Shown here: positions 9,123 through 17,154 of the stretch, in pieces
Layout: each line of letters opens with the position of its first letter
Numbering within the stretch: position 1 is the stretch's first letter
Source of the DNA: an uncultured Kiritimatiellota bacterium
GTDB taxonomy: Bacteria; Verrucomicrobiota; Kiritimatiellia; RFP12; UBA1067
Direction: 5' to 3'
Assembly: GCA_934667425.1 (NCBI GenBank)
Contig: CAKULV010000004.1
Span: forward strand, 1 to 64,000
DNA length: 64,000 bases
Made by a program: the position numbers and the translations under genes
Notes under the pieces: model-generated
Databases searched by the model: none
Told to the model about the DNA's origin: nothing
The model's input: the letters and a program-made list of their open reading frames with translations, nothing else

Positions 9123-9171
9123 AGGTCTGCGGCGGAAAACGCCGCACGTGCGGATTCGCCGCCGCAGACCT
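9123..9171. terminator. Long GC-rich hairpin behind the sigma-factor gene
   Basis: The arms AGGTCTGCGGCGG and CCGCCGCAGACCT match over 13 bases. The loop contains a second 12-base palindrome, CCGCACGTGCGG. It lies 100 bp beyond the sigma-factor stop. On the minus strand it is followed by TGATTTTATGG, only a short T run. A terminator is the simplest reading; a protein-binding site is possible. Confidence 0.45.
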
Positions 9172-9272
9172 ATCCGGGCTCTCTCTGCCGGACTCTCCTT
9201 GTGAGCATACTGATATACGGGGGAAACCGAAAAATCTGACAAGAGACTTCCTGCCGCCGATTATGGACGCGG

Positions 9273-9899
9273 TCAAGTCAGCGGACCGGGCATATCGGGA
9301 TTGTCCATCTCGGCAAGAACCTCCGACATCACCTTGCGCAGCCTCTCGGAAAGGCGTTTGCGGATCTGGTACAGATTGTCGCGGGAGAGGTTGTAGAGCT
9401 TCATCACCGTTTCCGTATCCTGCCCCTCCACCGTGCTTGCCACGAACGCCGCATAGTGTTCGGGGCGAACACTCGGTTTTATCCGTCGCAACGCATTATC
9501 CATCGCGACGGCCTGCCATTCGCGGTCGGCGAATTCGTCGTCCCCCGGACCGGCCGCCTTTGCCTCTTCCATGAAGTCGGCTTTCAAATCCGCATCGCGC
9601 CTTACCGCTTTCAATCTGTCTATTACGCGCCATTTGACGAGTGCCGCGAGATATGACCTGAAGCGCCCTTTTTCTCGATCGTACTTGAATGAAGGCAGGT
9701 TCCGCGCAAGATCGGCGAATACCATCTGCACGATATCGTCGGCATCGGCATCGTTCAACCCCTTGCGACGCGCAATCGAATAGACAAACCCGGCGTAAAG
9801 GTCGAAAAGCCTGTTCCATGCCGCCGCGTTCTCGGTGTCGGCGACAGCCCTGATGACGCTCGAGCGCGTCGATTCGTTGTTGAAGTGTCTGTAGGTCAT
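9273..9899 (-). CDS. ECF-type RNA polymerase sigma factor
   Basis: A protein of 208 residues from the ATG at 9899. The sigma-2 region includes FDLYAGFVYSIARRKG and the core-binding DADDIVQMVFADLARNLPSF. The GRFRSYLAALVKWRVIDRLK segment is typical of planctomycete/PVC ECF factors. Region 4 is YNLSRDNLYQIRKRLSERL near the C-terminus, a helix-turn-helix for -35 recognition. No anti-sigma gene is adjacent. Its ATG overlaps the TGA of the kinase gene (ATGA), pointing to translational coupling, so the kinase is the likely regulator. Longer upstream starts in frame would lie inside the kinase and are less likely. Confidence 0.9.
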   Translation of the reverse strand: MTYRHFNNESTRSSVIRAVADTENAAAWNRLFDLYAGFVYSIARRKGLNDADADDIVQMVFADLARNLPSFKYDREKGRFRSYLAALVKWRVIDRLKAVRRDADLKADFMEEAKAAGPGDDEFADREWQAVAMDNALRRIKPSVRPEHYAAFVASTVEGQDTETVMKLYNLSRDNLYQIRKRLSERLRKVMSEVLAEMDNPDMPGPLT

Positions 9900-11278
9900 T
9901 TTCGCATCTCCACCGCATCTTCCATTTCTGTAAACCGCTCTAGAAGCGCCAGCCATGCTTTGACGAGTTTTTCATTCTCCATCGAAAGCATTTCAGCCTG
10001 ATTATATCTTTCGGAAGCCCCCTGCACCGACACGGCTTTATCCCTGCTCTTTTCCTGCAAAGTTTTAATTCGCCGGTTGTTTTCGTCTCCCTTCCTGTCA
10101 ATCTCCCGCATCTCGTCGAGAATGCCGCGCATTTTCGCGGCGCAGACCGGATCCTTCTCCTCGACCCTTTTAAGCCTTTGCATATGAGATTCATCCGTAT
10201 GGCAGAAATACGATCCGCGGAATGAAGACCATACGGCATCATCCTTCGCCGACAGATCATTCAATTCCTGGGCTATGGATGCAATACGCTTCATGGGTTC
10301 AAGATCGGCATCCAGATTCTTCCTCATGGATTCTATCGACCTGATCGTTTCTTGCCTTTCGCGTTCAACATAGTCACGAGTCTGGCTGTCTTTTTCCCTG
10401 ATCATGTTTCTTGCCGAGATTGCGAAATAGACGGCAACACCCAATCCGCAGGCCATCACGACCGACAAGATATTGATGATTGATGGAATCCTCATCTTGA
10501 CGCGCAGTGACGACAACTCCTTCAGAAGCGCCTTGGCCGACCGGTAGCGGCGGGACGGGACCGGATCGGTCGCCTTGTTGAGAATGCGCCACCACGCAGG
10601 GAAGAACTTTGCGCCGGTATCGGCCTCGAGCGCGGGCCCCTTGTCCAGATCCTCCAGACGTCTACCGAAACTCGCGGCCTTGAGCGTAAGGCCGAGACTG
10701 TAAATGTCGCTTGCGGCATCCGTGAAATTCTCGGGCGGAACATATCCCGGTGTTCCGACGAGTGATGTCGCCTCGGATTCTTCGACCAGCAGTCCGGGGT
10801 CGGAAAGGACAGGGCGGCCACCGACATATATCACGTTTCCGGGTTTGATGTCGCGGTGCAGGAGGTGATGCCGCTGAAGCGTGGCGAGACCTTTGGCGAG
10901 CGCCATGCCGAGTTTCACGCATTCATCGAGCGGCAATGCCTTTTCGCCTTCGATGACGTCAGCCAGCGTCTTCGGACGATATTCGTCCAAAGCAAAATCC
11001 CTGTCGCCGAACTCGTTATCCGCAAGATCCATAACCGCATAGAAGCCCCAGGATTCCTCCACGAATTCCCTCATGCGGACAAAGCCCTCCTGCGACGGGA
11101 TCGTTCTGTACAGTTTCGCACCGCGCAGTTCGCGTTCGTAGCGTTCTTCTCCGATGGCATCGCGGCGGCAAACCTTCACGGCCGCTCGTTCACCATCCGG
11201 TCCCTCGGCGAGAAAAACCACACCGTACGCGCCATGCCCGATTTCCCGTTCAAGGTGCCACTGACCGCAATTTGCCAT
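9896..11278 (-). CDS. Membrane-anchored Hanks-type Ser/Thr protein kinase
   Basis: A protein of 460 residues. The kinase domain is at about 8-258: glycine loop GHGAYG, ATP-binding Lys35 (AAVKV), catalytic HRDIKPGN at 141-148, and SDPG at 159-162 where SDFG is expected. The APE region is GTPGYVPPE. One transmembrane helix spans 264-287, followed by an outside-facing part of about 170 residues that is charged and probably coiled-coil (TRDYVERERQETIRS, MREIDRKGDENNRRI). The ATG at 11278 has a GGTGA ribosome site. A TATAAT at 11324-11329 puts transcription close to an alternative ATG pair at 11311-11314. The stop overlaps the sigma-factor start. It probably senses an envelope signal and controls the sigma factor; that is inference. 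The aspartate of the DFG motif is kept, so activity is possible. Confidence 0.9.
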   Translation of the reverse strand: MANCGQWHLEREIGHGAYGVVFLAEGPDGERAAVKVCRRDAIGEERYERELRGAKLYRTIPSQEGFVRMREFVEESWGFYAVMDLADNEFGDRDFALDEYRPKTLADVIEGEKALPLDECVKLGMALAKGLATLQRHHLLHRDIKPGNVIYVGGRPVLSDPGLLVEESEATSLVGTPGYVPPENFTDAASDIYSLGLTLKAASFGRRLEDLDKGPALEADTGAKFFPAWWRILNKATDPVPSRRYRSAKALLKELSSLRVKMRIPSIINILSVVMACGLGVAVYFAISARNMIREKDSQTRDYVERERQETIRSIESMRKNLDADLEPMKRIASIAQELNDLSAKDDAVWSSFRGSYFCHTDESHMQRLKRVEEKDPVCAAKMRGILDEMREIDRKGDENNRRIKTLQEKSRDKAVSVQGASERYNQAEMLSMENEKLVKAWLALLERFTEMEDAVEMRK

Positions 11279-11323
11279 ACTTTCACCTGCAACTGATTCT
11301 TGGGATAACATCATATTGCAGGC

Positions 11324-11329
11324 ATTATA
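11324..11329 (-). promoter_or_regulatory. -10 element of the kinase-sigma operon
   Basis: TATAAT in TTTTGGTATAATGCC. Transcription would begin about seven bases on, a few bases before the ATGATG at 11314-11309. This rules out the longer in-frame extension of the kinase up to 11428. Confidence 0.55.
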
Positions 11330-11420
11330 CCAAAAGCGCAAAGCGGGTAAATTGCGCGTCAACTTTTTCCGTAGTGCCGATTGAAAAGGTAAACATGGTT
11401 TTTGAGAACGGCGATTCGCG

Positions 11421-11932
11421 TCATCCAACTGCCGAATTTAGGTTGAATTTCTTTATCTGTTGTACCAGTTCAAACTTCTTCTTCGGCTGCTTCTCCGCCC
11501 GTGCGCGCTTTTCCAGCGCGGCGATCTGATTCTCCAGCCGCGCCCGCGCGGCGTCACGGGCGATGTTCGCGGCGATCGGGAGGTCTTCGCACCCGTGCCG
11601 GACGCTTCCTTGTAGCCGATCCACGCTTGGGCGCGGTTCTCGAACGTCAGGACAAAGAGGAGATGGTAGGGAATCATCCGATCCATCTGCCGCAACACCT
11701 CTTCGTTCAAATGCCCGTTGGCGAGTTCGATCTCGAAGACCTCGATCTCCGTGACCGCCGCGCCTTTCGCGAGGTTCAGCGTTGTCGCCGCGAGCTTGTT
11801 GCGCCACCAGATTGCCGTGATCTCGTCCACAAATGACCGCTTCAGCGCGGCCGAGACGGCGCAGTTCTCGTAGAACTTCTGCTTCGGCACGCGGCGGTTG
11901 AACGCCGTGGATTCTGGTAGGTTGAAATTCAT
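11421..11932 (-). pseudogene. DUF4391 family protein, internally deleted and frameshifted
   Basis: From the ATG at 11932 about 112 residues fit the DUF4391 family: LPESTAFNRRVPKQKFYEN, ALKRSFVDEIT, WWRNKLA, EIEVFEIEL and AWIGYKEAS. The frame then runs into low-complexity Arg/Ser sequence. A shifted frame ends plausibly as a coiled coil (RLENQIAALEKRARAEKQPKKKFELVQQ split by charged residues) with a stop at 11421. About 50 residues of the usual middle are missing at the junction near 11590. DUF4391 proteins usually stand next to an SNF2-like helicase in restriction-type loci, and such a helicase remnant lies upstream on this strand. I read it as a pseudogene; a sequencing error could explain the shift but not the missing middle. 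Confidence 0.65.
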
Positions 11933-11953
11933 TTCACGTTGCTTTACTTTCTA

Positions 11954-12242
11954 CCACTGAACACACTGAAGCCGCCTCCGGCGGCACACTGAATACACAG
12001 AAAGCCGAGCCTCCCTTCCCAACACATTCTGTGTATTCTGTGACGGGCGTAGCCCGTTCTGTGTGTTCTGTGGTAAAACCCACCCACCGTGCCAGCCGTT
12101 TTTGGCCACTGAACACACTGAAGTCCGAACCCCATGTTTTCTGAAAATTTTCTGTGTGTTCTGTGTCGGGCGTAGCCCGTTCTGTGTGTTCTGTGGTAAA
12201 AACAGCCAACCGTACTGTTTCGGCCACTGAACACACTGAAGG
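11954..12242. repeat. Array of direct repeats built on CACTGAACACACTGAAG / TTCTGTGTGTTCTGTGG, left side
   Basis: The interval consists of repeated units in which CACTGAACACACTGAAG, a short spacer and TTCTGTGTGTTCTGTGG(TAAAA) recur. A 67-base unit (12057-12123) is identical to 12675-12741, and about 100 bases (11978-12080) recur at 12819-12921 with few changes. It is not CRISPR: the spacers are themselves repeated. Translated, the unit gives spurious TEHTE/NTQNTQ-type peptides. Confidence 0.85.
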
Positions 12243-12256
12243 CTCTGAACATTTGC

Positions 12257-12262
12257 TATAAT
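12257..12262 (+). promoter_or_regulatory. -10 element directly before the GxxExxY gene
   Basis: TTGCTATAAT stands with only 7 bases between the hexamer and the ATG at 12270. Transcription would start at or next to the start codon, so the message is probably leaderless. No ribosome site is present. Confidence 0.6.
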
Positions 12263-12269
12263 TCGACCC

Positions 12270-12644
12270 ATGAGCGACTACATTTTCCAGGAAGAGACAT
12301 TTGCCATCCGAGGTGCAATCTACGAAGTCTACTCGACACTCGGTGCGGGCTACCTTGAAGAGGTCTATCAGAACGCGCTCGAAGAGGAACTGAAACAACG
12401 GAACATTCCTTTTGTCGCCAAGCCGCCTCTTCACATCTTCTATAAGAGACGGGACTGTGGCATCTATATGCCCGACATCATCTGTTACGACAAAATCATA
12501 CTCGAACTCAAGTCTGTCGAGACCCTGCATCCCAGACATACAGCCCAACTGCTCAATTATCTGAAAGCGACAAACCTCAGAATGGGGCTTCTCGTCAACT
12601 TCAATTCGAGTCCCAAGGTCGAAATACATCGTTATGTCGTTTGA
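12270..12644 (+). CDS. GxxExxY family protein
   Basis: A complete 124-residue member of the GxxExxY family: the naming motif is seen as GAGYLEEVYQNAL, and the later part has MPDIICYDKIILELKSVETL, HTAQLLNYLKAT and a final LVNFNS. The D-x(n)-ELK arrangement resembles a PD-(D/E)XK nuclease core, and a nuclease-like fold is plausible. The biochemical role is not known to me. It runs opposite to the decayed helicase/DUF4391 genes between which it sits, and is bracketed by 67-bp identical direct repeats. GxxExxY genes are often found beside such repeats in related genomes. It appears intact while its surroundings have decayed, which suits a mobile or selfish cassette. Confidence 0.85.
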   Translation: MSDYIFQEETFAIRGAIYEVYSTLGAGYLEEVYQNALEEELKQRNIPFVAKPPLHIFYKRRDCGIYMPDIICYDKIILELKSVETLHPRHTAQLLNYLKATNLRMGLLVNFNSSPKVEIHRYVV

Positions 12645-12674
12645 CCAATTCATGTCGTCACCACCCCAACCCCC

Positions 12675-12921
12675 TTCTGTGTGTTCTGTGGTAAAACCCA
12701 CCCACCGTGCCAGCCGTTTTTGGCCACTGAACACACTGAAGCCGCGCGGGCCCTTGCGTGCGGCTTCGCCGTTGCTTCGCAACCTTCCCTCCGAAAACTT
12801 TGTTTTCTGCGGCGCATTCCGGCGGCACACTGAATACACAGAAAGCCGAGCCTCCCTTCCCAACACATTCTGTGTGTTCTGTGTCGGGCGCAGCCCGTTC
12901 TGTGTGTTCTGTGGTAAAACC
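12675..12921. repeat. Array of direct repeats, right side of the GxxExxY cassette
   Basis: Carries a 67-base copy (12675-12741) identical to 12057-12123 and a copy of about 100 bases (12819-12921) of 11978-12080. It stops one base short of the helicase remnant's stop codon, so the repeats butt directly against that broken gene. Confidence 0.85.
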
Positions 12922-12922
12922 G

Positions 12923-13495
12923 TCATCTGGCCCCCTCCTTCACCACCAGGAAGCAAATCAATTCGAAGTCGTCCAGCCCCGACACCTCGCCCAGCAGCGC
13001 CGAGGTGCCGCCCGCCGTGAAGAAGCTGTCGATGTCGCTCTCGGCCTTGACCGCGACAATCGACTCCACCGCCTTGCCGAGCAGCGCCGAGACCGCCTCC
13101 ATCTGGCGTCCGTCGTCCGTCTCCGCGTTGAACCGCCGGCACAGCACCAGCACCGTCTTGTTGCGGCTTTCGTAGTATTTCACGACCGCCAGCGCCGTCA
13201 GCGTCTTGCCGAGGCCCACGCTGTCCGCAAGGATGCAGCCGTTGAACTTCTCGAGCTTGCCGACGATCGCCAGCATGGCGTCGCGCTGGAAGCTGTAGAG
13301 CATCTGCCAGACCTGGCTCTCGCGGAATCCCGTCGCCTCGTTCGGCAGTTCGTCCTCCGAGACGTCCTCAAGGAACTCGTGGAAGATGTTGTAGAGCGTG
13401 AGGAAGTAGATGAATTCGGGCGCGTTCTCGCGGTAGGCGGCGGAAAGGCCCGCGATCACGGCCTCGGTGACGTCCTGGAAGCGCGCCGACCAATG
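12923..13495 (-). pseudogene. SNF2/DEAD-type helicase remnant, both ends kept and middle lost
   Basis: The frame carries a recognisable helicase start region: FIYFLTLYNIFHEFLED, LPNEATGF, QVWQMLYSFQRDAML and Walker A in CILADSVGLGKT, then YYESRNKTVLVLC. After that point it jumps straight to what looks like the C-terminal end (GKAVESIVAVKAESDIDSFF, GEVSGLDDFELICFLVV). Motifs II to VI and several hundred residues are absent, as is the N-terminal part before about 13495. It cannot be a working helicase. The intact family sits with DUF4391 and type III restriction-modification genes, which fits the DUF4391 remnant just downstream. Confidence 0.75.
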
Positions 13496-14034
13496 GCCTT
13501 TTCGTCCGTCCCCCGCCCCGTGACGACCGCACGCGCAACCGGGGAACCTCGTTCCGCGCACGGGCCGAGGCGACGCCCATCGCAAAAATAGCGCGTGCCT
13601 CGTTCAAGATATCTCTACCGAGGGCACCGCTAAGAACCCGTTTAGGAAATACCAAGAACGGGCACGCAGAGCGGGCATACTGAGAGAGGGCGCAAGACGC
13701 CCCCTGTATGCGGGCCTGCGCAGCCACATTCTTCGCTTCATGAAATGAAAATTACCAGTTTTCGTTGGAAGCAAAAAATGCGCTTGCGCACATTTGATGA
13801 TGGCGGCGATATTGTGAAAGAGCCTCGCCGCCGATATCAAAGATCAATGTCTGTGAACCGTTTCACAAACGGGCATGAGTATAACACATTTGAAGAAAGA
13901 AATCAGTTGCGATCTGCGGTTTTCGATTTGTGGATTTGTGGTTTCTTGGATTTGGAACGTCCCTTAAAGCCATTCCAAACCGGCAGCGCAACTCCGCCAC
14001 GATCGGAGCGGCGCCAGCGGATACGCGCAGCGGG
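13496..14034. other. Intergenic interval without a supported gene
   Basis: Several short open frames cross here on both strands, but none has a ribosome site and recognisable content. A 15-base hairpin (CCGTTTCACAAACGG) lies near 13857. A TTATACT at about 13875 on the minus strand could be a -10 box, but what follows it codes for only ten residues. Confidence 0.4.
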
Positions 14035-15309
14035 TCACTCCTCGACCCGATCCTTCCTGAAAGTCGACACGAACGAAACCAACATCGTCAACGCGCCAAG
14101 GACGTAGGCCGCAGCCATCAGAATGAAGCCGATCTCAAAGCCCCTTACGCCATATCTCTGGGAAAGCGCACCCATCAGGACCCCGGAAAGGCCTCCGACG
14201 AAAAAGGCGAACACCGTGAATATGCCGACTGACGTCGAGCGGTACTGCGGCGGGATGACGTCGAAAAGAGAGGCGTGCGTGTTCACCTCGAAGAAGCCCC
14301 GGAAGACGCCGTACGCGGCCGTCAGCGCAATCATCGTCGCCGCCGTGTTGGAGATCCCGATCAGCGCGAGGCACGGTGCGCCGCAGAGGAGCGCGAGGAT
14401 CTGGAATCCAAGGCGGAAGCGCGGCATCCTCTTCACGAACCGATCCGTAAGGACTCCGCCGGCGATGATCGCCACAAACGCAAAAAGATGGTGCCACAGC
14501 ATCGTCTGCGTACCCGCCGCTCCGACTGACGTGCCGAACTTCATCGCCATGAACTTCGGCGCCCAGAAGAGGTAGGCGTTGTTCACGAACACGATCGCAA
14601 CGAACCCCGCCATCGCGCACCACGCCGACGGCTTCTTCGCGAAGTAGGCAAGCCCGGCGAAGAAAGACGGCCGAGAGGCTACGGCCGAATCGCCATTGGA
14701 GCAATCGGCTTCAGCCGCCGTGTCTCGCAAGGCGAATATGAAGAAGATGCCGAGCGCAAAGCCCGCGCCGCCGAAGACCATGAATACGTGCCGCCACGTG
14801 CCCAGGAAGCCGAGCGCCCACGCGGTGATGATGCCCGACGTCATGAGGCCGAAGTAGAGCGCACCCTGGTGGATCGCGAGCGCAATCGATCGCGTCTCCC
14901 TGTGGAACGCCGCGATGAGCGGCGGGTAGCACGGCCCGTAGAAACTCTCCCCCACCCCCGTTGCAATGGAGCGGAAGAACATGACCACGAAGAACGCCGG
15001 GATGACGAACCCGAAGAGCTTCCAGTCTCCGACGAACCCCATCATGAACGTCATGAGCGACCACGAGAGGAGCGAGAGCGTGATTATCCACTTGCGCGAG
15101 AACCGGTCGCCCACCGGGCCGGCTACGAACGCCATCCCGGCGAGCGTCCATGACAGCACCGTGTTGATCCAGCCTATCTGCACGTCGGAAAGGCCAAGCT
15201 CGTCCTGGATCGGAATCGTCAAAAGACCAAACAGCGCACGATCCGCCTGATGGAAGAAGAACGCGCAGCTGAGCATCGCCAGCATCGCCCACTTGTAGGA
15301 ACTTTTCAT
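14035..15309 (-). CDS. Major facilitator superfamily transporter
   Basis: A protein of 424 residues with about 12 hydrophobic helices. The first helix pair includes FFFHQADRALFGLLTIPIQDELGL. The loop between helices 2 and 3 has the MFS signature GPVGDRFSRKW. A central cytoplasmic loop lies at about residues 195-215, and the protein ends in a basic tail. The ATG at 15309 has a GGAGG ribosome site; the frame is open further upstream without one. It lies 47 bp after the SIS protein gene on the same strand and is probably co-transcribed with it. The substrate is probably a sugar or sugar acid. Given the partner, a MurNAc- or hexose-type compound is possible, but nothing in the sequence fixes it. 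Confidence 0.88.
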   Translation of the reverse strand: MKSSYKWAMLAMLSCAFFFHQADRALFGLLTIPIQDELGLSDVQIGWINTVLSWTLAGMAFVAGPVGDRFSRKWIITLSLLSWSLMTFMMGFVGDWKLFGFVIPAFFVVMFFRSIATGVGESFYGPCYPPLIAAFHRETRSIALAIHQGALYFGLMTSGIITAWALGFLGTWRHVFMVFGGAGFALGIFFIFALRDTAAEADCSNGDSAVASRPSFFAGLAYFAKKPSAWCAMAGFVAIVFVNNAYLFWAPKFMAMKFGTSVGAAGTQTMLWHHLFAFVAIIAGGVLTDRFVKRMPRFRLGFQILALLCGAPCLALIGISNTAATMIALTAAYGVFRGFFEVNTHASLFDVIPPQYRSTSVGIFTVFAFFVGGLSGVLMGALSQRYGVRGFEIGFILMAAAYVLGALTMLVSFVSTFRKDRVEE

Positions 15310-15356
15310 GTCAACCTCCGATCCACATTGCCGTCGTCGCACATCCGTCCCGTCGC

Positions 15357-17048
15357 TTAACGTTCGCGAAGGCTCTTCAGCGCCACCTGCACCGGACTCG
15401 GCTCCTCGCTCTTCGACCAGTCTTGCGACTCGACCCACTCCTGGGCGGCAAAGACGGTCTCGGCGGCAGTCCCGTAATCGACGCGCCCGAGTTCCGACAC
15501 GAGCCGTATGCACCTGTCGATGAGCTTCTTGTTGGACATCGACACCCAGCTCATCCAGTTTCCGGCAATGCGTCCCATCTCCGCCATCGTCCCGGTGGAA
15601 AGGCAGTTGAACGCGAGCTTCACCGCAAGGTGCTTCCATATCTCAAGGGGCGAGTCCGCAATCGGGAAGGCAAACGTGAAGTCGCGCCGCTCCGGCCATG
15701 CGGCCGCCAGTCTGTCGGCCTCAGCGGCGAAGGACGACTCTGCGCCTGGAACGTTCAGCACGACCGCCGCCGCCCTCGCGTAGCCTTCGATGCGCTCCGG
15801 GGCGGGCTCGTTGCCGATCATGTACGTGATCAGGTCGGAATACTTGATGAGCGGCGGATGGTCGATGAATCCCTGCGGCATGCCCAGCGAACGGGCGTCG
15901 TCCGCGGTAAACTCCAGGCAGCGCGGACGGCGCCGCATCATCTCGCTCCAGCATTCCTCCGTAGGATGCAGCGGATTCTTGACGAACGCCCAGCTTTGCG
16001 CGAAGTCCTTTTCCCGGCTTGAGCGGAGGGGCGGGATCATGAACGTGGGCGCGCGTTCGGTGTTGTCCGTGAACAGGTCGAGCATGCACTTGTCGGCAAG
16101 ATAGGTTATGCGTCCACCGGCCTCATATACGGCCTTCTCGAACTCTATCTCGTCGGCAATCATTCTGCGTCCGGCATCAGACTCCAGCCCGGACAGCAGG
16201 CGCTCGAACGCAAGCGTGTAGTCGGAGGCCGTCTCAGTAGCGAATCGCGGCAATACACGGCAGAGCGCCGCCTCAAGCGCACACGAGCACAGCAGCTGCT
16301 CGGAGCTCGTCGCCTGCATCCGCGTCGATCCGGCCACCGACATCGAGCCGCAATAGAGGTCGATCACGGTCACCTTCGGGTTGTCGATCGCCTCCCGGCA
16401 GCGGTCAAGGCGGCTGCGGAGGATGTCGGCAGGGTTGTTGAACACGAGGAAGCAGGTGGCGCCATGCTCGGCGGCATACCTGAGCGTGCCGAGGACCGAC
16501 GAGGTCTCGCCGCCCTCGGTTATCGCGACGAATGTATCGCCGGCTCCAACATCGAGGGCCGCAGCCTGGCGGCGGCCGCCCTCGGCGTAGTCCTCGAAGA
16601 ACTCCACCGAACGGATGAGCGCGAAGTCGCCGCCCGTCATGATGGACGCCGAGCGGTCTGCGAGCGCCCGTTCCTCGCGCGTCAGCTCGGCGGCGCGGCG
16701 GTGGAAGAAGTCCCGCCACATCGACTCTAGGAGGATGGAGAGGCGCCCCGTCGCGCCGCAGCCCGAGAATATGATGCGTCCCTTCGGCCCGGTCACAGTG
16801 CTGACCATGGAATCCAAGAGCTTGGCGAAGCGCCTGCCCGCGAAGACGTGGCGCATCGTGATCGGCATCTGCCGATCACCGCGCTGCAGACACTGTATGC
16901 CGGCAATCGTAGACCGCCTGAAGTCCTCCTCCAGCGTCGCGGTGATCGGATTCGACTGCTCCGTCGGCAGGAATCCGAGCTGGAACTGCTTCTCGTTGTC
17001 AATGAAATCGCGGGCCTTCGCCCGTGCGCTCTCGCCAATCTCCATCAT
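15357..17048 (-). CDS. SIS-domain protein related to MurNAc-6-phosphate etherase / glucokinase regulator
   Basis: A protein of 563 residues, about twice the length of MurQ. The N-terminal part has FLPTEQSNPITATLEEDF, like the TEQ-N-P motif at the start of MurQ and GCKR. The first SIS domain has FSGCGATGRLSILLE at about 95-110, and a second sugar-isomerase-like half follows (about 280-540). The length and two-SIS layout match the glucokinase-regulator branch better than the etherase. An AAGGGG site precedes paired ATGs at 17048/17045; a TATAAT stands at 17078-17083. The gene is divergent from a XylR-type regulator and followed by the MFS gene, so it probably acts on the imported sugar phosphate. 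Confidence 0.75.
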   Translation of the reverse strand: MMEIGESARAKARDFIDNEKQFQLGFLPTEQSNPITATLEEDFRRSTIAGIQCLQRGDRQMPITMRHVFAGRRFAKLLDSMVSTVTGPKGRIIFSGCGATGRLSILLESMWRDFFHRRAAELTREERALADRSASIMTGGDFALIRSVEFFEDYAEGGRRQAAALDVGAGDTFVAITEGGETSSVLGTLRYAAEHGATCFLVFNNPADILRSRLDRCREAIDNPKVTVIDLYCGSMSVAGSTRMQATSSEQLLCSCALEAALCRVLPRFATETASDYTLAFERLLSGLESDAGRRMIADEIEFEKAVYEAGGRITYLADKCMLDLFTDNTERAPTFMIPPLRSSREKDFAQSWAFVKNPLHPTEECWSEMMRRRPRCLEFTADDARSLGMPQGFIDHPPLIKYSDLITYMIGNEPAPERIEGYARAAAVVLNVPGAESSFAAEADRLAAAWPERRDFTFAFPIADSPLEIWKHLAVKLAFNCLSTGTMAEMGRIAGNWMSWVSMSNKKLIDRCIRLVSELGRVDYGTAAETVFAAQEWVESQDWSKSEEPSPVQVALKSLRER

Positions 17049-17077
17049 TCGACACCCCTTGATTTTGAAATGCCGTC

Positions 17078-17083
17078 ATTATA
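17078..17083 (-). promoter_or_regulatory. -10 element of the SIS-MFS operon
   Basis: TATAAT in ATGCTATAATGACGG, 29 bases before the start at 17048. The short leader contains the AAGGGG ribosome site. The region up to 17155 would hold the regulator's binding site. Confidence 0.55.
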
Positions 17084-17154
17084 GCATAGCGGATGGCACC
17101 ATTGAGCCAAAATAATCGTACCATTCGGCCAACGGATATGGTACACTCCGGAGC

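Larger units (their letters stand above)
8796..9272. other. Intergenic interval with a hairpin and a promoter-like site
   Basis: No gene is supported on either strand. The interval holds the long inverted repeat at 9123-9171 and a TATAAT on the minus strand at 9107-9112; both are listed separately. Confidence 0.5.

Noticed and set aside
9896..9956. Longer start for the sigma factor inside the kinase gene
   Set aside because: The ATG at 9899 forms the usual ATGA overlap with the kinase stop, and sigma region 2 begins shortly after it.
11954..12921. CRISPR array
   Set aside because: The intervals between the short repeats are themselves repeated and differ in length, a protein gene lies in the middle, and there are no cas genes.
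13604..13840. Minus-strand open frame of 78 codons in the gap at 13.7 kb
   Set aside because: Composition is unlike the neighbours and there is no ribosome site; an overlapping frame is equally open.
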